50,031 nucleotides of DNA from Planctomycetota bacterium (GCA_016190175.1 JACPRC010000174.1:1-50031), one strand, 5' to 3'. Numbered from the stretch's first letter, positions 14,478-23,704 are shown. Notes: generated by a model from the sequence alone, not told the origin. Numbers and translations: made by a program.

Positions 14478-16118
14478 CCTTCCCCGAGTCTCGGACGAAA
14501 CAACGGCCTCCGGCTTCGAATCCCCGCCTCGCTCGTCCAAGACAGCGTCCGGCGCCCACGCGACGGGGGCCGGGAAGAGGGCGACTTCGATGCTCCCCTC
14601 CCCCTTGTCCACAGTGCGCCACATGACGTACTCGATGAACCTGGGAAGCAGGCTCTTCAGGCGATCGGGCCGGTCCTCGTTCTGCTTCACGAGCTGATCG
14701 AAGAGCTTGAGCGCCCCAACCTGATCCTGGACGGCGATCTCCTGCGTGCTCTCCGCCTCGTACTCGGCCTTCAGCCGGGCTTCGCTTGCTTCCAGTTCCT
14801 CCCGCTGCGTCTCCAATTCCTGGAGCCGTCCCTTGACGCTCATCATGGCGGTCTGCCCCCCCTCGCCGATGGCGTCGAGAAAGTGGCCGATCCTGGTGCG
14901 AACAGCCACGAGCTGCTCGCGTACGCGGCCGAGGTCCCCCCTGATCTTGCCGAGCGTCTCCGATGTCGACTCGTTGGCGCGATGCGCGAACGTCTCGACG
15001 AGCTCGGGCTTGAGGACGAGTCTCTTCATGAACTCCAACACCGCTCGGTCCGCGGCTTCGGCCGGAATATACTTGAAGGGGCACACGGTTCCGACGAACT
15101 TCTCCGCGGTGCCGCAGCAGTAATAGGGGTAGTAGCGCCCGTTGCGGCCGATCCCCGGCTGCGGAGACATCATGTGACCGCAGCTCCCGCAACGGAGGAG
15201 CCCCTGCAGGAGATAGGCGTACTCGACCGATTGGCGATTCGGGCTGTGCTTCTTCTCGTTGTTTCGGTCCAGAATCCCCTGGATGCGCTCGTGCGTCTCC
15301 CACGTCCGAACGGGTTTCCATTGCGCCGCGAAGAGCTGCCCCTCGTATCGGAGCTTGGCCGCATACGTCGGACTTCTGAGGATGCTGCAGATCTGCTGCA
15401 CCGAGTAAGGGCGGCCGTGGGGCGTTCGGTAGCCCAGACGGCTCAACTCCCGCGCCACGGCGTCCGTGCTCTGGTTTTCCAAGTAGAGCCGATCGCACTC
15501 CCGGATGTGCTTGGCGAACGGCCCGTCGATGACGTACGCCTTTTCTTTCATGAGGTAGCCCATCGGCGGAGGTCCGATCGGCATTCCGCGCTCGGCGCGC
15601 CACTCGACCTTTTCCTTCACGCGGGCGGAGATCATCTCGCGCTCATGTTGGGCAAGCGCGATCATGAGGATCGTCTGGAACTTGCCCGTAGGGGTGGTCA
15701 GGTCGATGTTCTCCCGAAGGGAGACGACCTTGACTCCGTAGCGGCTCAGATCCTCGACAAGGAGAAGGAAGTCGACGACGCTCCGCGAGATGCGGTCGAT
15801 GCGGGTGATGACGATCACGTCGATAAGCTGCGCCCTTGCGACCTGGAGCATCTTCTGGAAGGTGGGGCGGTTGGTGTCCTTCGCGCTCTTGCCCCGTCGC
15901 CTCCCTTCGCTCTCGCCCTCGACGAAACGCTCCGAGACGATCCAGTCCGCCCCCGTCGACTTCTTGTACTCCACGAACCTGTTGAGAAGGTCCTGTTGCG
16001 TGTCCAGCGAACCGTCCTGCTTCTTGGCCTGCTTGTCCGACGAGACGCGGATGTACAACGCGACGTGAGTCGGTCCGTCGTTCTCCGGTGCAGGCCCGTC
16101 CTTCTTCTTGGCAATCAT
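14439..16118 (-). CDS. Large serine recombinase (integrase)
   Basis: The protein has about 559 residues from the ATG at 16118, chosen because GGGAG lies 9 bases upstream and the resolvase domain begins soon after. The N-terminal domain has LYIRVSSDKQ with catalytic Ser26, then RIDRISRS and the LAQHERE segment. A recombinase domain (RTPHGRPYSVQQICSILRSPTY) follows. Next is a zinc ribbon (CGSCGHMM...YYCCG...GTVC), and then a coiled coil of about 380-460. This is the usual build of phage- and ICE-type large serine integrases, which recombine attP and attB without host factors except for a directionality protein. Its C-terminal tail is encoded by the tRNA antisense strand. It most likely moves the conjugative element to its right. 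Confidence 0.93.
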   Translation of the reverse strand: MIAKKKDGPAPENDGPTHVALYIRVSSDKQAKKQDGSLDTQQDLLNRFVEYKKSTGADWIVSERFVEGESEGRRRGKSAKDTNRPTFQKMLQVARAQLIDVIVITRIDRISRSVVDFLLLVEDLSRYGVKVVSLRENIDLTTPTGKFQTILMIALAQHEREMISARVKEKVEWRAERGMPIGPPPMGYLMKEKAYVIDGPFAKHIRECDRLYLENQSTDAVARELSRLGYRTPHGRPYSVQQICSILRSPTYAAKLRYEGQLFAAQWKPVRTWETHERIQGILDRNNEKKHSPNRQSVEYAYLLQGLLRCGSCGHMMSPQPGIGRNGRYYPYYCCGTAEKFVGTVCPFKYIPAEAADRAVLEFMKRLVLKPELVETFAHRANESTSETLGKIRGDLGRVREQLVAVRTRIGHFLDAIGEGGQTAMMSVKGRLQELETQREELEASEARLKAEYEAESTQEIAVQDQVGALKLFDQLVKQNEDRPDRLKSLLPRFIEYVMWRTVDKGEGSIEVALFPAPVAWAPDAVLDERGGDSKPEAVVSSETRGRYPRQDLNLQPPD

Positions 16119-16155
16119 CAGCGTTCTCCCGTTGACGCCGACCACCGGCGTCGAT

Positions 16156-16734
16156 TCATGCCGCCTTTGCACGAACCTGTTCGTCCTCCTGTTTTGCGAG
16201 ATGGAACTGTCTTGCCGTGTCCTGGCACGTGCGCACCCAGAGGCGCGCACAAAAGGTGATGATGTCTTCCATTCTGTCCTCCGGCTTCATGCACGCGAAG
16301 GGATGTCGCGGATTCCGCAGGTGTTCAGGGTACTTCTCCGGATCGATCGCCTTCACGCGCACGACCCACTTCTGGGAGCGCCTCCCTCTGCCTCGCTTTG
16401 CAGGAGCGCACCCAGCATCAACTGACCGTCGCTCGCCCTGATGATCTTCCGGGGCCTTGTCGTGGCTCGGTGACGGAACCCCGCCGAAACGAGCGGCGGG
16501 AGCCGCTTCGCCCGCATGGGCTCCGTTGCCGACGACAGAAGCGTTTTCAGGACAGGGGCGGAGATGGTTCGGTGTGCCGTTCGGAGGTGCTTCGTAGCGG
16601 GCCTCGCTGTCGGTAGACGCTCCCGCCTGGGCAGGGCGTCGGTGTAGGCCGTCGCTACCTCCTCTAACCGCAGCCGGCAGCGAAGGTTCGCGACAATCCG
16701 CCTCTCCCCGCGAAGAATCTCCCGCGCTTCCCAT
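16156..16734 (-). CDS. Hypothetical basic protein upstream of the recombinase
   Basis: The frame is open far upstream, but the ATG at 16734 has an AAGGAG ribosome site 6 bases before it, giving 192 residues. The first 115 are low-complexity and probably disordered. The last 75 look folded: QKWVVRVKAIDPEKYPEH, then RHPFACMKPEDRMEDIITFCARLWVRT. The gene ends 37 bp before the recombinase start, same strand, so it is likely co-transcribed. A recombination directionality factor is one possible role given the position, but no motif supports it. A TATTAT -10-like box lies at 16785-16780. Confidence 0.55.
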   Translation of the reverse strand: MGSAGDSSRGEADCREPSLPAAVRGGSDGLHRRPAQAGASTDSEARYEAPPNGTPNHLRPCPENASVVGNGAHAGEAAPAARFGGVPSPSHDKAPEDHQGERRSVDAGCAPAKRGRGRRSQKWVVRVKAIDPEKYPEHLRNPRHPFACMKPEDRMEDIITFCARLWVRTCQDTARQFHLAKQEDEQVRAKAA

Positions 16735-16929
16735 CCCAGCTCTCCTTGGAGGGGGGGCCGGGCTCGTCGTCCCCTCCATATAATAGGATGGTTGACGAGG
16801 CGGTTGTTCTGCTGGAAATCGGGCAGCACGCTTCTGGTTCTTGGTCGGCCGCACTTGGTCTTTCAAGGCAGTCCAGTGGCGGCTAGAGAACGGAGAATCC
16901 GTCAACCCCGACGAATTCCTCACCGACGT

Positions 16930-17421
16930 TCAGCTCGTGTGCGACGTGGGCGCGACACCCTTGCCGCCTGCTGAGAGCATCAGCTTGACCTCGTCCACCC
17001 AGCGCACGAGTTCTTCTGACGACACGAGGACTTGGTTCTCTCCATACCACGGGTCGTCGCCCTTGATGAGAGTCACCGCCGGAGGCATCGTCCGACGGAT
17101 CAGATCCCGGCGCTTCGGGGTCAGACGACCGATGGCCTGTTTGAAGGCCCGGTCGATGCGGATCTCGACCTGCCCCTCGGGTCCCGCTACGACCAGATGG
17201 TACTCGGAATGGATGCTGCGCGAATTCCAGCCGAATCCCCGAGGCCCGCCGCCCTTGACGCCGTTCCAGGATTCATATCCTCTCGGCTCGTACCGGAGGT
17301 CGACCGTCGGGACGCGCAGGGGCCCGTGAAGACCGACCGCCATCAGGAGCGACTCGCCCCGGCGGGTCATTGCCATGGAGTCCTTGAGTTCGTCGTCGAG
17401 TCCATCTTGGAAGGAAGTCAT
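16930..17421 (-). CDS. Hypothetical soluble protein of the transfer region
   Basis: A 163-residue protein with no signal or membrane segment. It has a Gly- and Trp-containing middle (YESWNGVKGGGPRGFGW) and a basic helix (DRAFKQAIGRLTPKRRDLIRR) that could bind nucleic acid. The start has GGAGA 8 bases upstream. It is the last gene of the leftward operon, 13 bp after the small ORF at 17435. I do not recognise the family. Confidence 0.6.
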   Translation of the reverse strand: MTSFQDGLDDELKDSMAMTRRGESLLMAVGLHGPLRVPTVDLRYEPRGYESWNGVKGGGPRGFGWNSRSIHSEYHLVVAGPEGQVEIRIDRAFKQAIGRLTPKRRDLIRRTMPPAVTLIKGDDPWYGENQVLVSSEELVRWVDEVKLMLSAGGKGVAPTSHTS

Positions 17422-17434
17422 GGAACAGGTCTCC

Positions 17435-17581
17435 TCATGCGCCTGCCTCGTCGGGCGGTTCCTTGTCTTCGAATGTCCCGGAGTAGACGTCGAAGGTCGC
17501 GCTCGTGTCGTGCGGCGGCTCCGCCAGGATGCCCTCCTTGACTCGTCCAGTCATCGCTCGCGCTCGCTCATGGCACGGCAT
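17435..17581 (-). CDS. Small acidic protein, start uncertain
   Basis: A 48-residue frame (or 39 residues from the ATG at 17554) between the sigma factor gene and the gene at 17421, same strand. The C-terminal half is acidic and non-repetitive (FDVYSGTFEDKEPPDEAGA). Its stop is 13 bp before the next start. Tight packing argues for a real gene; its size and the weak ribosome site argue against. Confidence 0.35.
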   Translation of the reverse strand: MPCHERARAMTGRVKEGILAEPPHDTSATFDVYSGTFEDKEPPDEAGA

Positions 17582-17588
17582 CCCCCAG

Positions 17589-18140
17589 TTACGCCGCGTC
17601 GCGGAGCCGGGCGCGGAGAGTATCGAGCCCGCGCGTCCAGTACGTCCCCGCGGTCGGCACCGCGATCGACATGTCCTTTGCGATCTCCTTGTACGACTCG
17701 CCCTGGCAGCGCCGGGCGATGACCTCGCGTTCATGGGAGGGCAGCTTCTTCATCTCCTTCCACGCCAGCGTCGCCAGTTCGTTGTTCTCGGCCTGCTCCG
17801 CTGGCCTCGGGCGCGGGTCCGGAACGCTCATCACTCTTTCTTTGCCCTCCGCGTCGAGCTCGCTGAAAAGGAGGCAGGTGCGCTTCCGGCGAGCCACTTG
17901 GCGGGCCTCCTCCTTGAGTGTGTTGATCGCCGAACGGATGATGTAGGGCCGCCAGGCGACGATCGGGTTGCCCGAGGGCCGCTTCTTCAGACCCACGAGC
18001 ATCCTGCAGAAGGCGGTGTGAAACGCCTCGCGTGCCTCGTCCTCCTTCGTACCCGTGAGGCACGCGACCGTCCGCACGTACTCCTCGTACCCGCGGATCA
18101 GCTCCAGCTTGAGCTGCTGGACCATTTCGAAGTTCTCCAC
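17589..18140 (-). CDS. ECF-like sigma-70 family RNA polymerase sigma factor
   Basis: The GTG at 18140 follows AGAGGAGGAACT, an excellent ribosome site, and gives 183 residues. Region 2 is recognisable around 30-85 (GTKEDEAREAFHTAFCRML, then AWRPYIIRSAINTLKEEAR). Region 4 lies at about 128-183 (KLPSHEREVIARRCQGESYKEIAKDMSI), with its helix-turn-helix near KEIAKDMSIAVPTAG. There is no obvious anti-sigma gene beside it. It is encoded within the leftward transfer operon, 14 bp downstream of the small membrane protein gene. It may direct polymerase to the element's own transfer promoters (see the shared boxes at 24875 and 27331); this is inference. Confidence 0.8.
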   Translation of the reverse strand: MENFEMVQQLKLELIRGYEEYVRTVACLTGTKEDEAREAFHTAFCRMLVGLKKRPSGNPIVAWRPYIIRSAINTLKEEARQVARRKRTCLLFSELDAEGKERVMSVPDPRPRPAEQAENNELATLAWKEMKKLPSHEREVIARRCQGESYKEIAKDMSIAVPTAGTYWTRGLDTLRARLRDAA

Positions 18141-18153
18141 AGTTCCTCCTCTC

Positions 18154-18705
18154 TCAAAGCCTCGGGGGCAGACTCCCGACATACATGGCCGCGCCGAAGG
18201 CGGCGGCGCCAAAGGACGGATAGAGCGTCCAGACGGGGGGCGCGAAAGGAGAGAGCGCGACGAACACGGAGTACGCGGCCCCGCAGAGCGTCATGAACTT
18301 CCCGAAGTACGAGAAGGTCACCGAGCTGTAGAGCACAAGGTCGCGGGCGCGATCGCGCCGAAGCATGCCCGCAAGCACCCCGAGCGTCAGCATGAAGAGG
18401 CCGAGCGGCAGCATCCGCTTTGAGAGCGTGATTCGCAGCGCCGTCGCACGAACGAGCGCCTGCTCCACGGCAGGTTGCCGTTTGGAGAGGACGCGCCAGA
18501 CGGGCGCGAGGGCTCGATCCCACTTGGAGGCCGTGGCACTCGCCGATCGGCGGGACGATCCGTCGGGAACTGTCGCCAAGGCCGCCTCCGCGGAGGCGAG
18601 GGCCTCCATCGCGCGGGCCTCGTGATTCCCGCCCACGAGGAAGATGCCGACGGAGAGCCCCAGCGCGATCAAGAGGGCGACGAAGATGTTGATGGTCAGC
18701 GTCAC
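18154..18705 (-). CDS. Inner-membrane protein next to TraD (DUF4400-like position)
   Basis: A 183-residue protein with a hydrophobic N-terminal segment (about 5-25), a charged middle, and two or three further segments between about 98 and 180. It starts with GTG overlapping the traD stop (GTGA). In SXT/R391-type elements a small DUF4400 membrane protein follows traI and traD in this position. The resemblance here is in size, topology and location rather than in a motif I can name. A role at the coupling protein or relaxosome membrane site is plausible. Confidence 0.65.
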   Translation of the reverse strand: MTLTINIFVALLIALGLSVGIFLVGGNHEARAMEALASAEAALATVPDGSSRRSASATASKWDRALAPVWRVLSKRQPAVEQALVRATALRITLSKRMLPLGLFMLTLGVLAGMLRRDRARDLVLYSSVTFSYFGKFMTLCGAAYSVFVALSPFAPPVWTLYPSFGAAAFGAAMYVGSLPPRL

Positions 18706-20486
18706 GCCGCCCCCCTTTGCAGATCCGCGGCGTACGTGCAGGTTGGCTCATCGAGCAGCGGGATGCGGGCCTTGTAGATCCGTCCACCGAGACGCGCGAA
18801 ATAGTGGAAGGTCGGCAACTGGGCGATGGCCCAGGGCGGAACGAGAGCCGCTTCCCGGTAGGTGATGTTCTGCGTGAACTGTGCCCGGAAGTCCTCCACG
18901 TTTCGGAAGCCGGAGGAGAAAAAGGCGGGTTCGTACCGGTGCGACTCCCCGATCACCCGCATCTCCCGCTGGCCGGCGAGATCGGCGAAGTCCTTGCACT
19001 CGCGCGGATTGCGCGACTGGAACTGCACCGCGAGGAAGTGTTGCGTGACGATTTCGTCCACCGCCGCACGCGACCCGAAGACCTGCTCGAACTGCGCCGT
19101 GGTCTGGGTGGAGAGCGTCACCGCGACGTCGGCCCCGCGCGCCTCTGCGAGGATGTGCAGAAACGTGCGGCTCACGAGGTGGTGCGCCTCATCTACGAAG
19201 AGCGAGATGCGGCGATTGCGTCCATCGGGGTCGTAGGAGTACCGGCAGGCGACATATGCCTCGAAGTCCAAGAGCAGCATCTTGCCGACCGCGTTCGCGG
19301 ACTCCTCGCCGTGGAGGCTTCCGAGGTAGAAGTAGACGACGAGCTGCTGCCGGTCGATCGCCTCCCACGTGAGCAGCCGCCGCGTCGACTCGGGCTCGGG
19401 CGAGAGAAGATCCTCCTTCACCCCGGCCGCGAGCCGCTCCAACTGCGGCAGGAGCGACGCGACCATCTTGTGGTAGTGGTCGGGCTTGTATTCGGTGATG
19501 TAGTGCAGGAGATCGTCGAACTCCTTCGACTTCGGCAAGGCACCGCTCTGGACCATCGACCGATACCGATTGACCGCTGCCTGAAGATCCAGCCTCCCGA
19601 GTTCAGGCACGCGGCGCTCCATCGCCTCCATGAAGAGTTGGCCCGGCTTCCGCAGATACCGGAGGACGCGATGGATGGTGATGGGGATGCCGCACATGTA
19701 GAGGACCTGGACGACCGCGTTCGTGGCGCCCCACTGGTAGCCGCGGAAACTCTCCGCCTCGCCCGTCGCGGGCGGGAAGATGCCCATGATCCGGTCGGTG
19801 ATCTCGCTCGGGACGGAGAAGTTCGATAGCGGGTTGTAGGCGCAGGACGCCATCGGCCACGGCAAGGCCACGAGCCGAAAGGCATCGCCGCGACCGCTCT
19901 CCTCGCAGACCTGCTTGACCGTGTTGATGAGCCGTTTGTCGCCTTTCGGATCGACGATGACGACGACGTCGCCCTTCCCGATGAGCTGCCGGATGGCGAG
20001 CTCCAGGAATCGCGTCTTGCCCTCACCGGGCGATCCAAGGACGAGCGTGTGGTGCGTCCTCCGCTGATCGCTGATGAAGAGCGGCTTCTCGGACGTCATG
20101 CCGAGTCCATGGAGAAGCGTATTGCCGCCGAATCGCGCCTGCTGCTCTTCAGGAGGCTCGATGCCTCGTGCAACGCAGTAGTAGAGGCGTTCCGCGTGAT
20201 CGCGTTGCCAGAGGAACGCGAAGCCGAGAAACGTGTGGTCCCTTCGGCGCGGGATTGCCGAGGGGCTCAGCCGCAGGATGGCCCCCGTCAGGAGCGCCCG
20301 CGCGACCAGGTGCGCCTGGAGCCACCGGGATCCCATCCCGACCGCCAGCGCGAGGCTTCCGGCCAGAAACCACGGCGCGAGTCGGCCGTACGGGAGCGTC
20401 GGGGCCTCGACCGTGAGGAGGACGCCGAACCCGTTCAGCCCCAGAAAGAGCGCGAGCATGAGGACTCGGGAGATGGAGCTAGTCAT
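18702..20486 (-). CDS. traD: Conjugative coupling protein TraD (type IV coupling protein)
   Basis: The protein has 594 residues. Two membrane segments lie at about 8-28 and 38-55, followed by the ATPase domain with Walker A GSPGEGKT at 151-158. Walker B is ISLFVDEAHH near 428-437, and the STQTTAQF sequence follows about 35 residues later, as in VirD4/TraD proteins. It links the DNA-relaxase complex to the secretion channel at the inner membrane and drives DNA transfer by ATP hydrolysis. It overlaps traI by 8 bp and the next gene by 4 bp. The short form and the traI-traD order are typical of MOB-H / SXT-like elements. Confidence 0.92.
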   Translation of the reverse strand: MTSSISRVLMLALFLGLNGFGVLLTVEAPTLPYGRLAPWFLAGSLALAVGMGSRWLQAHLVARALLTGAILRLSPSAIPRRRDHTFLGFAFLWQRDHAERLYYCVARGIEPPEEQQARFGGNTLLHGLGMTSEKPLFISDQRRTHHTLVLGSPGEGKTRFLELAIRQLIGKGDVVVIVDPKGDKRLINTVKQVCEESGRGDAFRLVALPWPMASCAYNPLSNFSVPSEITDRIMGIFPPATGEAESFRGYQWGATNAVVQVLYMCGIPITIHRVLRYLRKPGQLFMEAMERRVPELGRLDLQAAVNRYRSMVQSGALPKSKEFDDLLHYITEYKPDHYHKMVASLLPQLERLAAGVKEDLLSPEPESTRRLLTWEAIDRQQLVVYFYLGSLHGEESANAVGKMLLLDFEAYVACRYSYDPDGRNRRISLFVDEAHHLVSRTFLHILAEARGADVAVTLSTQTTAQFEQVFGSRAAVDEIVTQHFLAVQFQSRNPRECKDFADLAGQREMRVIGESHRYEPAFFSSGFRNVEDFRAQFTQNITYREAALVPPWAIAQLPTFHYFARLGGRIYKARIPLLDEPTCTYAADLQRGAA

Positions 20487-22221
20487 CCGACTCGCCCCCG
20501 GAAGCCACGGCGTCGCCGGGCTTCCAGTCTTGAGGCAGTTCGACGATTCGCTCGCAGTCCCGCCAGAGACCGACGCGCGCGCGAAGCTCCGGCGAGCTCA
20601 AGAGCGCCTCCGTGTCGAACTTGATCACTTTGAGCGCGCGTTCCGATCCCTGGCCGAGCATGATCGGGTAGACGATCCGGTTCGTGGGTGCCTTCCGCAC
20701 GTAGCTCAACCGCGCGAGAGCCCGCAAGTACGCGCTGCTCCGATCCTGCGGGTCGTATTCCGGGTAGAGCCCGCGCTCCCGCATCTTGAGGAAGACCGCG
20801 GGCGTCGCGACGAACGAGGTCTTGGGACCGACGTAGACCTGCGCCTGGGGGACGTTCGTGGGAATCCAGCCGGCGGTCATGCCGTCCCGGAGATTCCGCA
20901 CGAGATCCTCGGGATCAATGCCCTCTTGTGGGCCGAGCGTGGACGGAATGACCTTCGGCTCGGGGAAAACCGGCGCCGCCGCTGTCGGGCTCTTGACGAC
21001 GACTTCGACCGGCTTTGCGGGTAGGCCCTGGAAGTCGCTGATCACTACCTCGGAGCCGTCACCCAGCCGGCTGAACGCGACGCTGCCCGGGAACGCTGCG
21101 GTTTCCGCCGACAATCCCAGGTGCTCCAGAGGGATGAGGACGCACTCCCGGTGATCAGTCTGCCCGTCGGATCGCACCGTGGACTTCAGTTTCCAGAGAC
21201 CCGTGTGCGGGTCCGTGAAGAGTCCCTCGCCCGCCTTTAGCTTCGCCAGGAAGAACCGGGCTCCGCTGTCGTCCTCGCCGAGTCGGGCCACGGTCGCGTC
21301 GTATCGGCCGAAGAACTCCTTCGCGAGCGCAACCAGCTTGAGGACCGCTTCCGGATAGCGAAAGAGCGCGAACCGACGCCCGAGGAAGACGTCACCGCCG
21401 AGGACATTCACCGCGAACTTGCCCCGTTTGGTCCCCTCGGCGAAGGACTTGGCGAGATACGCGACGAACGAGCCTGATGCGTACGTCGCGGTCAGGATCT
21501 CGGCCTTCCGGCGGGCGTGGCAGACCGAATGCTGGTCGGCCTCGACGATGATCTCGCGGAGTTCGCGAGCTCCGGCCGTCCGGCCCTCCACCACCTCCGC
21601 GATGATGCGCGGGCCGAGATAGCCCGCCGACGCAGGAGGGAGAAGGTAGCCGATGACGTAGGGAGTCGCCTCGACGTGATCCTCGAGGCCGCGGCCTTCT
21701 CGCCATTCGGTCGCGCATTGTTCGCGTCCGTGCCGGTCGTAGAAATCGCCGAGTGCCTCGACGAGGGGATTGTGGAGATCGCGGCCGGGACCGACGACGT
21801 GCGCCTGAAGGACCTTCCCGGCATCGTGGTAGAGAGCGAAGAGAAAGCACGCGTATCTCAGTCGCGGAAGCCGATGTTCCTGTTCCTCCGGAGTGGGCGC
21901 CGCGTGGCCGACGAAGTGCCGCGATCGCGCGACTCGGAGCGCGTAGACGGCAACTTCGAGGGAGTGCCGCGCGAGTCCCCACGAATCCGAGTGGTGGTAG
22001 GACTCGCTGGCCCCCAGGTCCATGACCTCGTAGAAGAACCGCTCCACGATGTCCTTGACCAGGACTTGAGCTTGGGCAGGCTCGAACTCGGGGAAGCGTT
22101 CAAGGACGTCGCGGACAAGCGCCGAACAGTCCTCACCCGCGAGGAGTTTGCGGACGGCCGCCCTTGAGTCGCTCACGGGGGCGTCCGTCTCGGTCTTGCG
22201 CCGAAACCAGCCCATTATCAT
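20479..22221 (-). CDS. traI: MOB-H relaxase TraI (HD-domain family)
   Basis: About 580 residues from ATG 22221, which overlaps the traU stop by ATGA (an in-frame ATG at 22215 is an alternative). The relaxase domain has SYHHSDSWGLARHSLEVA (about 74-91), where MOB-H proteins carry their His-rich motif, and then YHDAGK (131-136), the HD pair. DQHSV follows further on. The C-terminal part (from about 450, GWIPTNVPQAQVYVG...FLKMRERG) resembles the TraI_2 C-terminal winged-helix domain. MOB-H relaxases nick oriT in SXT/R27-type elements; metal-bound HD chemistry replaces the Tyr/3-His mechanism. oriT itself was not located. Confidence 0.9.
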   Translation of the reverse strand: MIMGWFRRKTETDAPVSDSRAAVRKLLAGEDCSALVRDVLERFPEFEPAQAQVLVKDIVERFFYEVMDLGASESYHHSDSWGLARHSLEVAVYALRVARSRHFVGHAAPTPEEQEHRLPRLRYACFLFALYHDAGKVLQAHVVGPGRDLHNPLVEALGDFYDRHGREQCATEWREGRGLEDHVEATPYVIGYLLPPASAGYLGPRIIAEVVEGRTAGARELREIIVEADQHSVCHARRKAEILTATYASGSFVAYLAKSFAEGTKRGKFAVNVLGGDVFLGRRFALFRYPEAVLKLVALAKEFFGRYDATVARLGEDDSGARFFLAKLKAGEGLFTDPHTGLWKLKSTVRSDGQTDHRECVLIPLEHLGLSAETAAFPGSVAFSRLGDGSEVVISDFQGLPAKPVEVVVKSPTAAAPVFPEPKVIPSTLGPQEGIDPEDLVRNLRDGMTAGWIPTNVPQAQVYVGPKTSFVATPAVFLKMRERGLYPEYDPQDRSSAYLRALARLSYVRKAPTNRIVYPIMLGQGSERALKVIKFDTEALLSSPELRARVGLWRDCERIVELPQDWKPGDAVASGGESDD

Positions 22222-23150
22222 GGCGCTCCCGTCGGGGCGCGCGGCTCCGCCAATCGCGCCGGAAAGCAGCCGTTGCACTGCTGGAAGATCCCGAAGTGAA
22301 TGAAGAGATAGGCCCCTTCGAGAGACAGGGCATTCTGCTCGATCCGGCGGACGATCGGCCAGCCGATCGAGACGCAGCCGCGTCTCGTGGGGTGGACCAT
22401 CTGGACGTAGTGGCCGGATCTGGGCTCGTAGGGATACCGTGAGATGACGATCCGCCCCATGGGATCGGACCCGACGCGGCCCGCCCGAAGCGCCGTCAGA
22501 TGCGACGCCATCACCTCGCTCGGGTGCACCGTGAAGCCGATGCGGGGGAACCACGAGCCCCACGACCAGGCGCAGTCGTCCGGTCGGGGCACCGTCGAGC
22601 AGGAGGGAAGCGCCGCGCGCTTGAGGGCATCTTCTGGATGCGTCAGCAAGTCCGCGAACCCCTTGCGCCAGTTGAAACCGTCCAGCTCGGAGAGGTAGGA
22701 AAGCCGAAATAGCTCGCCTCTCGGCCGAGCGAGCGGGAGATCAATCGGGATCGGGAGATCGGGCACGAACTCGAACGCGTGCGCCTCTGCGAACTGGAGC
22801 TTCGTTCCGTCTCCGGCGCCGTTGGTGTGGCTGGACGTTTCGCCGAATCGGGGGGCTTCCTCGAACGGCTTGAAAAAGACGGATGCTTCGAACATGTGCG
22901 ACGTCATCGGCCTGCGGACGGCCTCGACGATCCCTACGGGCCAGGCGTTCTCGATAATGAGGCAGGTGTTGACGCCGCCGGCCGGCGTCGGGCAGACGAA
23001 GACGCCGACTATACGCCACGTCTTGAGGATGCACGTCACGTCGACGGAGAGGATCATCGAGGGAACGTTCTCCACGCCTTCGTAGGAGCCCTTCCCGTCA
23101 TCCTGGGGGAATGCCAGCGCGAGGAGCACGGCCAGCGAGACCTCTTTCAC
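22218..23150 (-). CDS. traU: Conjugal transfer protein TraU
   Basis: About 310 residues from GTG 23150, which overlaps the preceding stop by GTGA and follows GGAGATC. A signal peptide (VKEVSLAVLLALAF) is followed by the family's typical CPTP.GGVNTCLIIENAWPVGI-like segment and by several Cys (DCAWSWGSWFPRIGF, then QCNGCFPA near the end). TraU is a periplasmic, Cys-containing protein of F-type secretion systems needed for DNA transfer and mating-pair assembly, and it needs disulfide formation. The order traW/trbC-like, traU fits F-type loci. Confidence 0.88.
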   Translation of the reverse strand: MKEVSLAVLLALAFPQDDGKGSYEGVENVPSMILSVDVTCILKTWRIVGVFVCPTPAGGVNTCLIIENAWPVGIVEAVRRPMTSHMFEASVFFKPFEEAPRFGETSSHTNGAGDGTKLQFAEAHAFEFVPDLPIPIDLPLARPRGELFRLSYLSELDGFNWRKGFADLLTHPEDALKRAALPSCSTVPRPDDCAWSWGSWFPRIGFTVHPSEVMASHLTALRAGRVGSDPMGRIVISRYPYEPRSGHYVQMVHPTRRGCVSIGWPIVRRIEQNALSLEGAYLFIHFGIFQQCNGCFPARLAEPRAPTGAP

Positions 23151-23704
23151 GGCTGATCTCCTTCGGTCACTTCGACTTGCGTTCCGTTGCGGCTTACCAC
23201 GCAACGCCCGCGCGACGTACGGATGCGCAGGGTGGAGGCAAACTCCCGCGTCAGGAAGGTCACGGGGGCCAAGGGCGCGCAGTCCTTCAGGCGCGCCGCC
23301 CGCGCGATGAGGACGACATCTTCCTTCCCTCTCCCTCCGCGCGGAAGACCGTGCGCCTTTCCGTCCCGGTCGACAGTGACGATGTAGATGGTGATCCCGC
23401 GGAGCTGCTCGGGCAGCGGCGTGGACGGCTTCCACATGCTGCGGGTCGATGCGCTCGGATCGGGCAATCCGGCGTCGTATCCGTCCTCCAGCCTGTCGAG
23501 TGCCTTCTTCTGGAAGCCTGCGAGCGATTGCCTCAGGCCGCGGGCCGCATCACGGTAGTTTCTCTCCACCCGATCCAAGTCGATCCGGCTTGTGTTGCCC
23601 CCGTCGCATCGCGGCTCCTGCAGGACTTCCAGCTCCGGAATCGCTTCCTGTGCGGCGACGCCGGCGAGGACGGCAAGGGCGACGCCCGCCGTTCTACCGA
23701 TCAT
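23147..23704 (-). CDS. TraW/TrbC-like periplasmic transfer protein
   Basis: A 185-residue protein with a signal peptide (ALAVLAGVAAQ), a charged helix in the first half, then the IYIVTVDRDGKAHG and PVTFLTREFASTLRI segments. TraW and TrbC of F-type systems are exported proteins that end in a small thioredoxin-like domain, often with a F...F.I..VP pattern; the C-terminal half here looks like that. It is followed by traU with a 4-bp overlap, as traW is in the F plasmid. I am confident it is a transfer gene but not which of the two. Confidence 0.55.
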   Translation of the reverse strand: MIGRTAGVALAVLAGVAAQEAIPELEVLQEPRCDGGNTSRIDLDRVERNYRDAARGLRQSLAGFQKKALDRLEDGYDAGLPDPSASTRSMWKPSTPLPEQLRGITIYIVTVDRDGKAHGLPRGGRGKEDVVLIARAARLKDCAPLAPVTFLTREFASTLRIRTSRGRCVVSRNGTQVEVTEGDQP

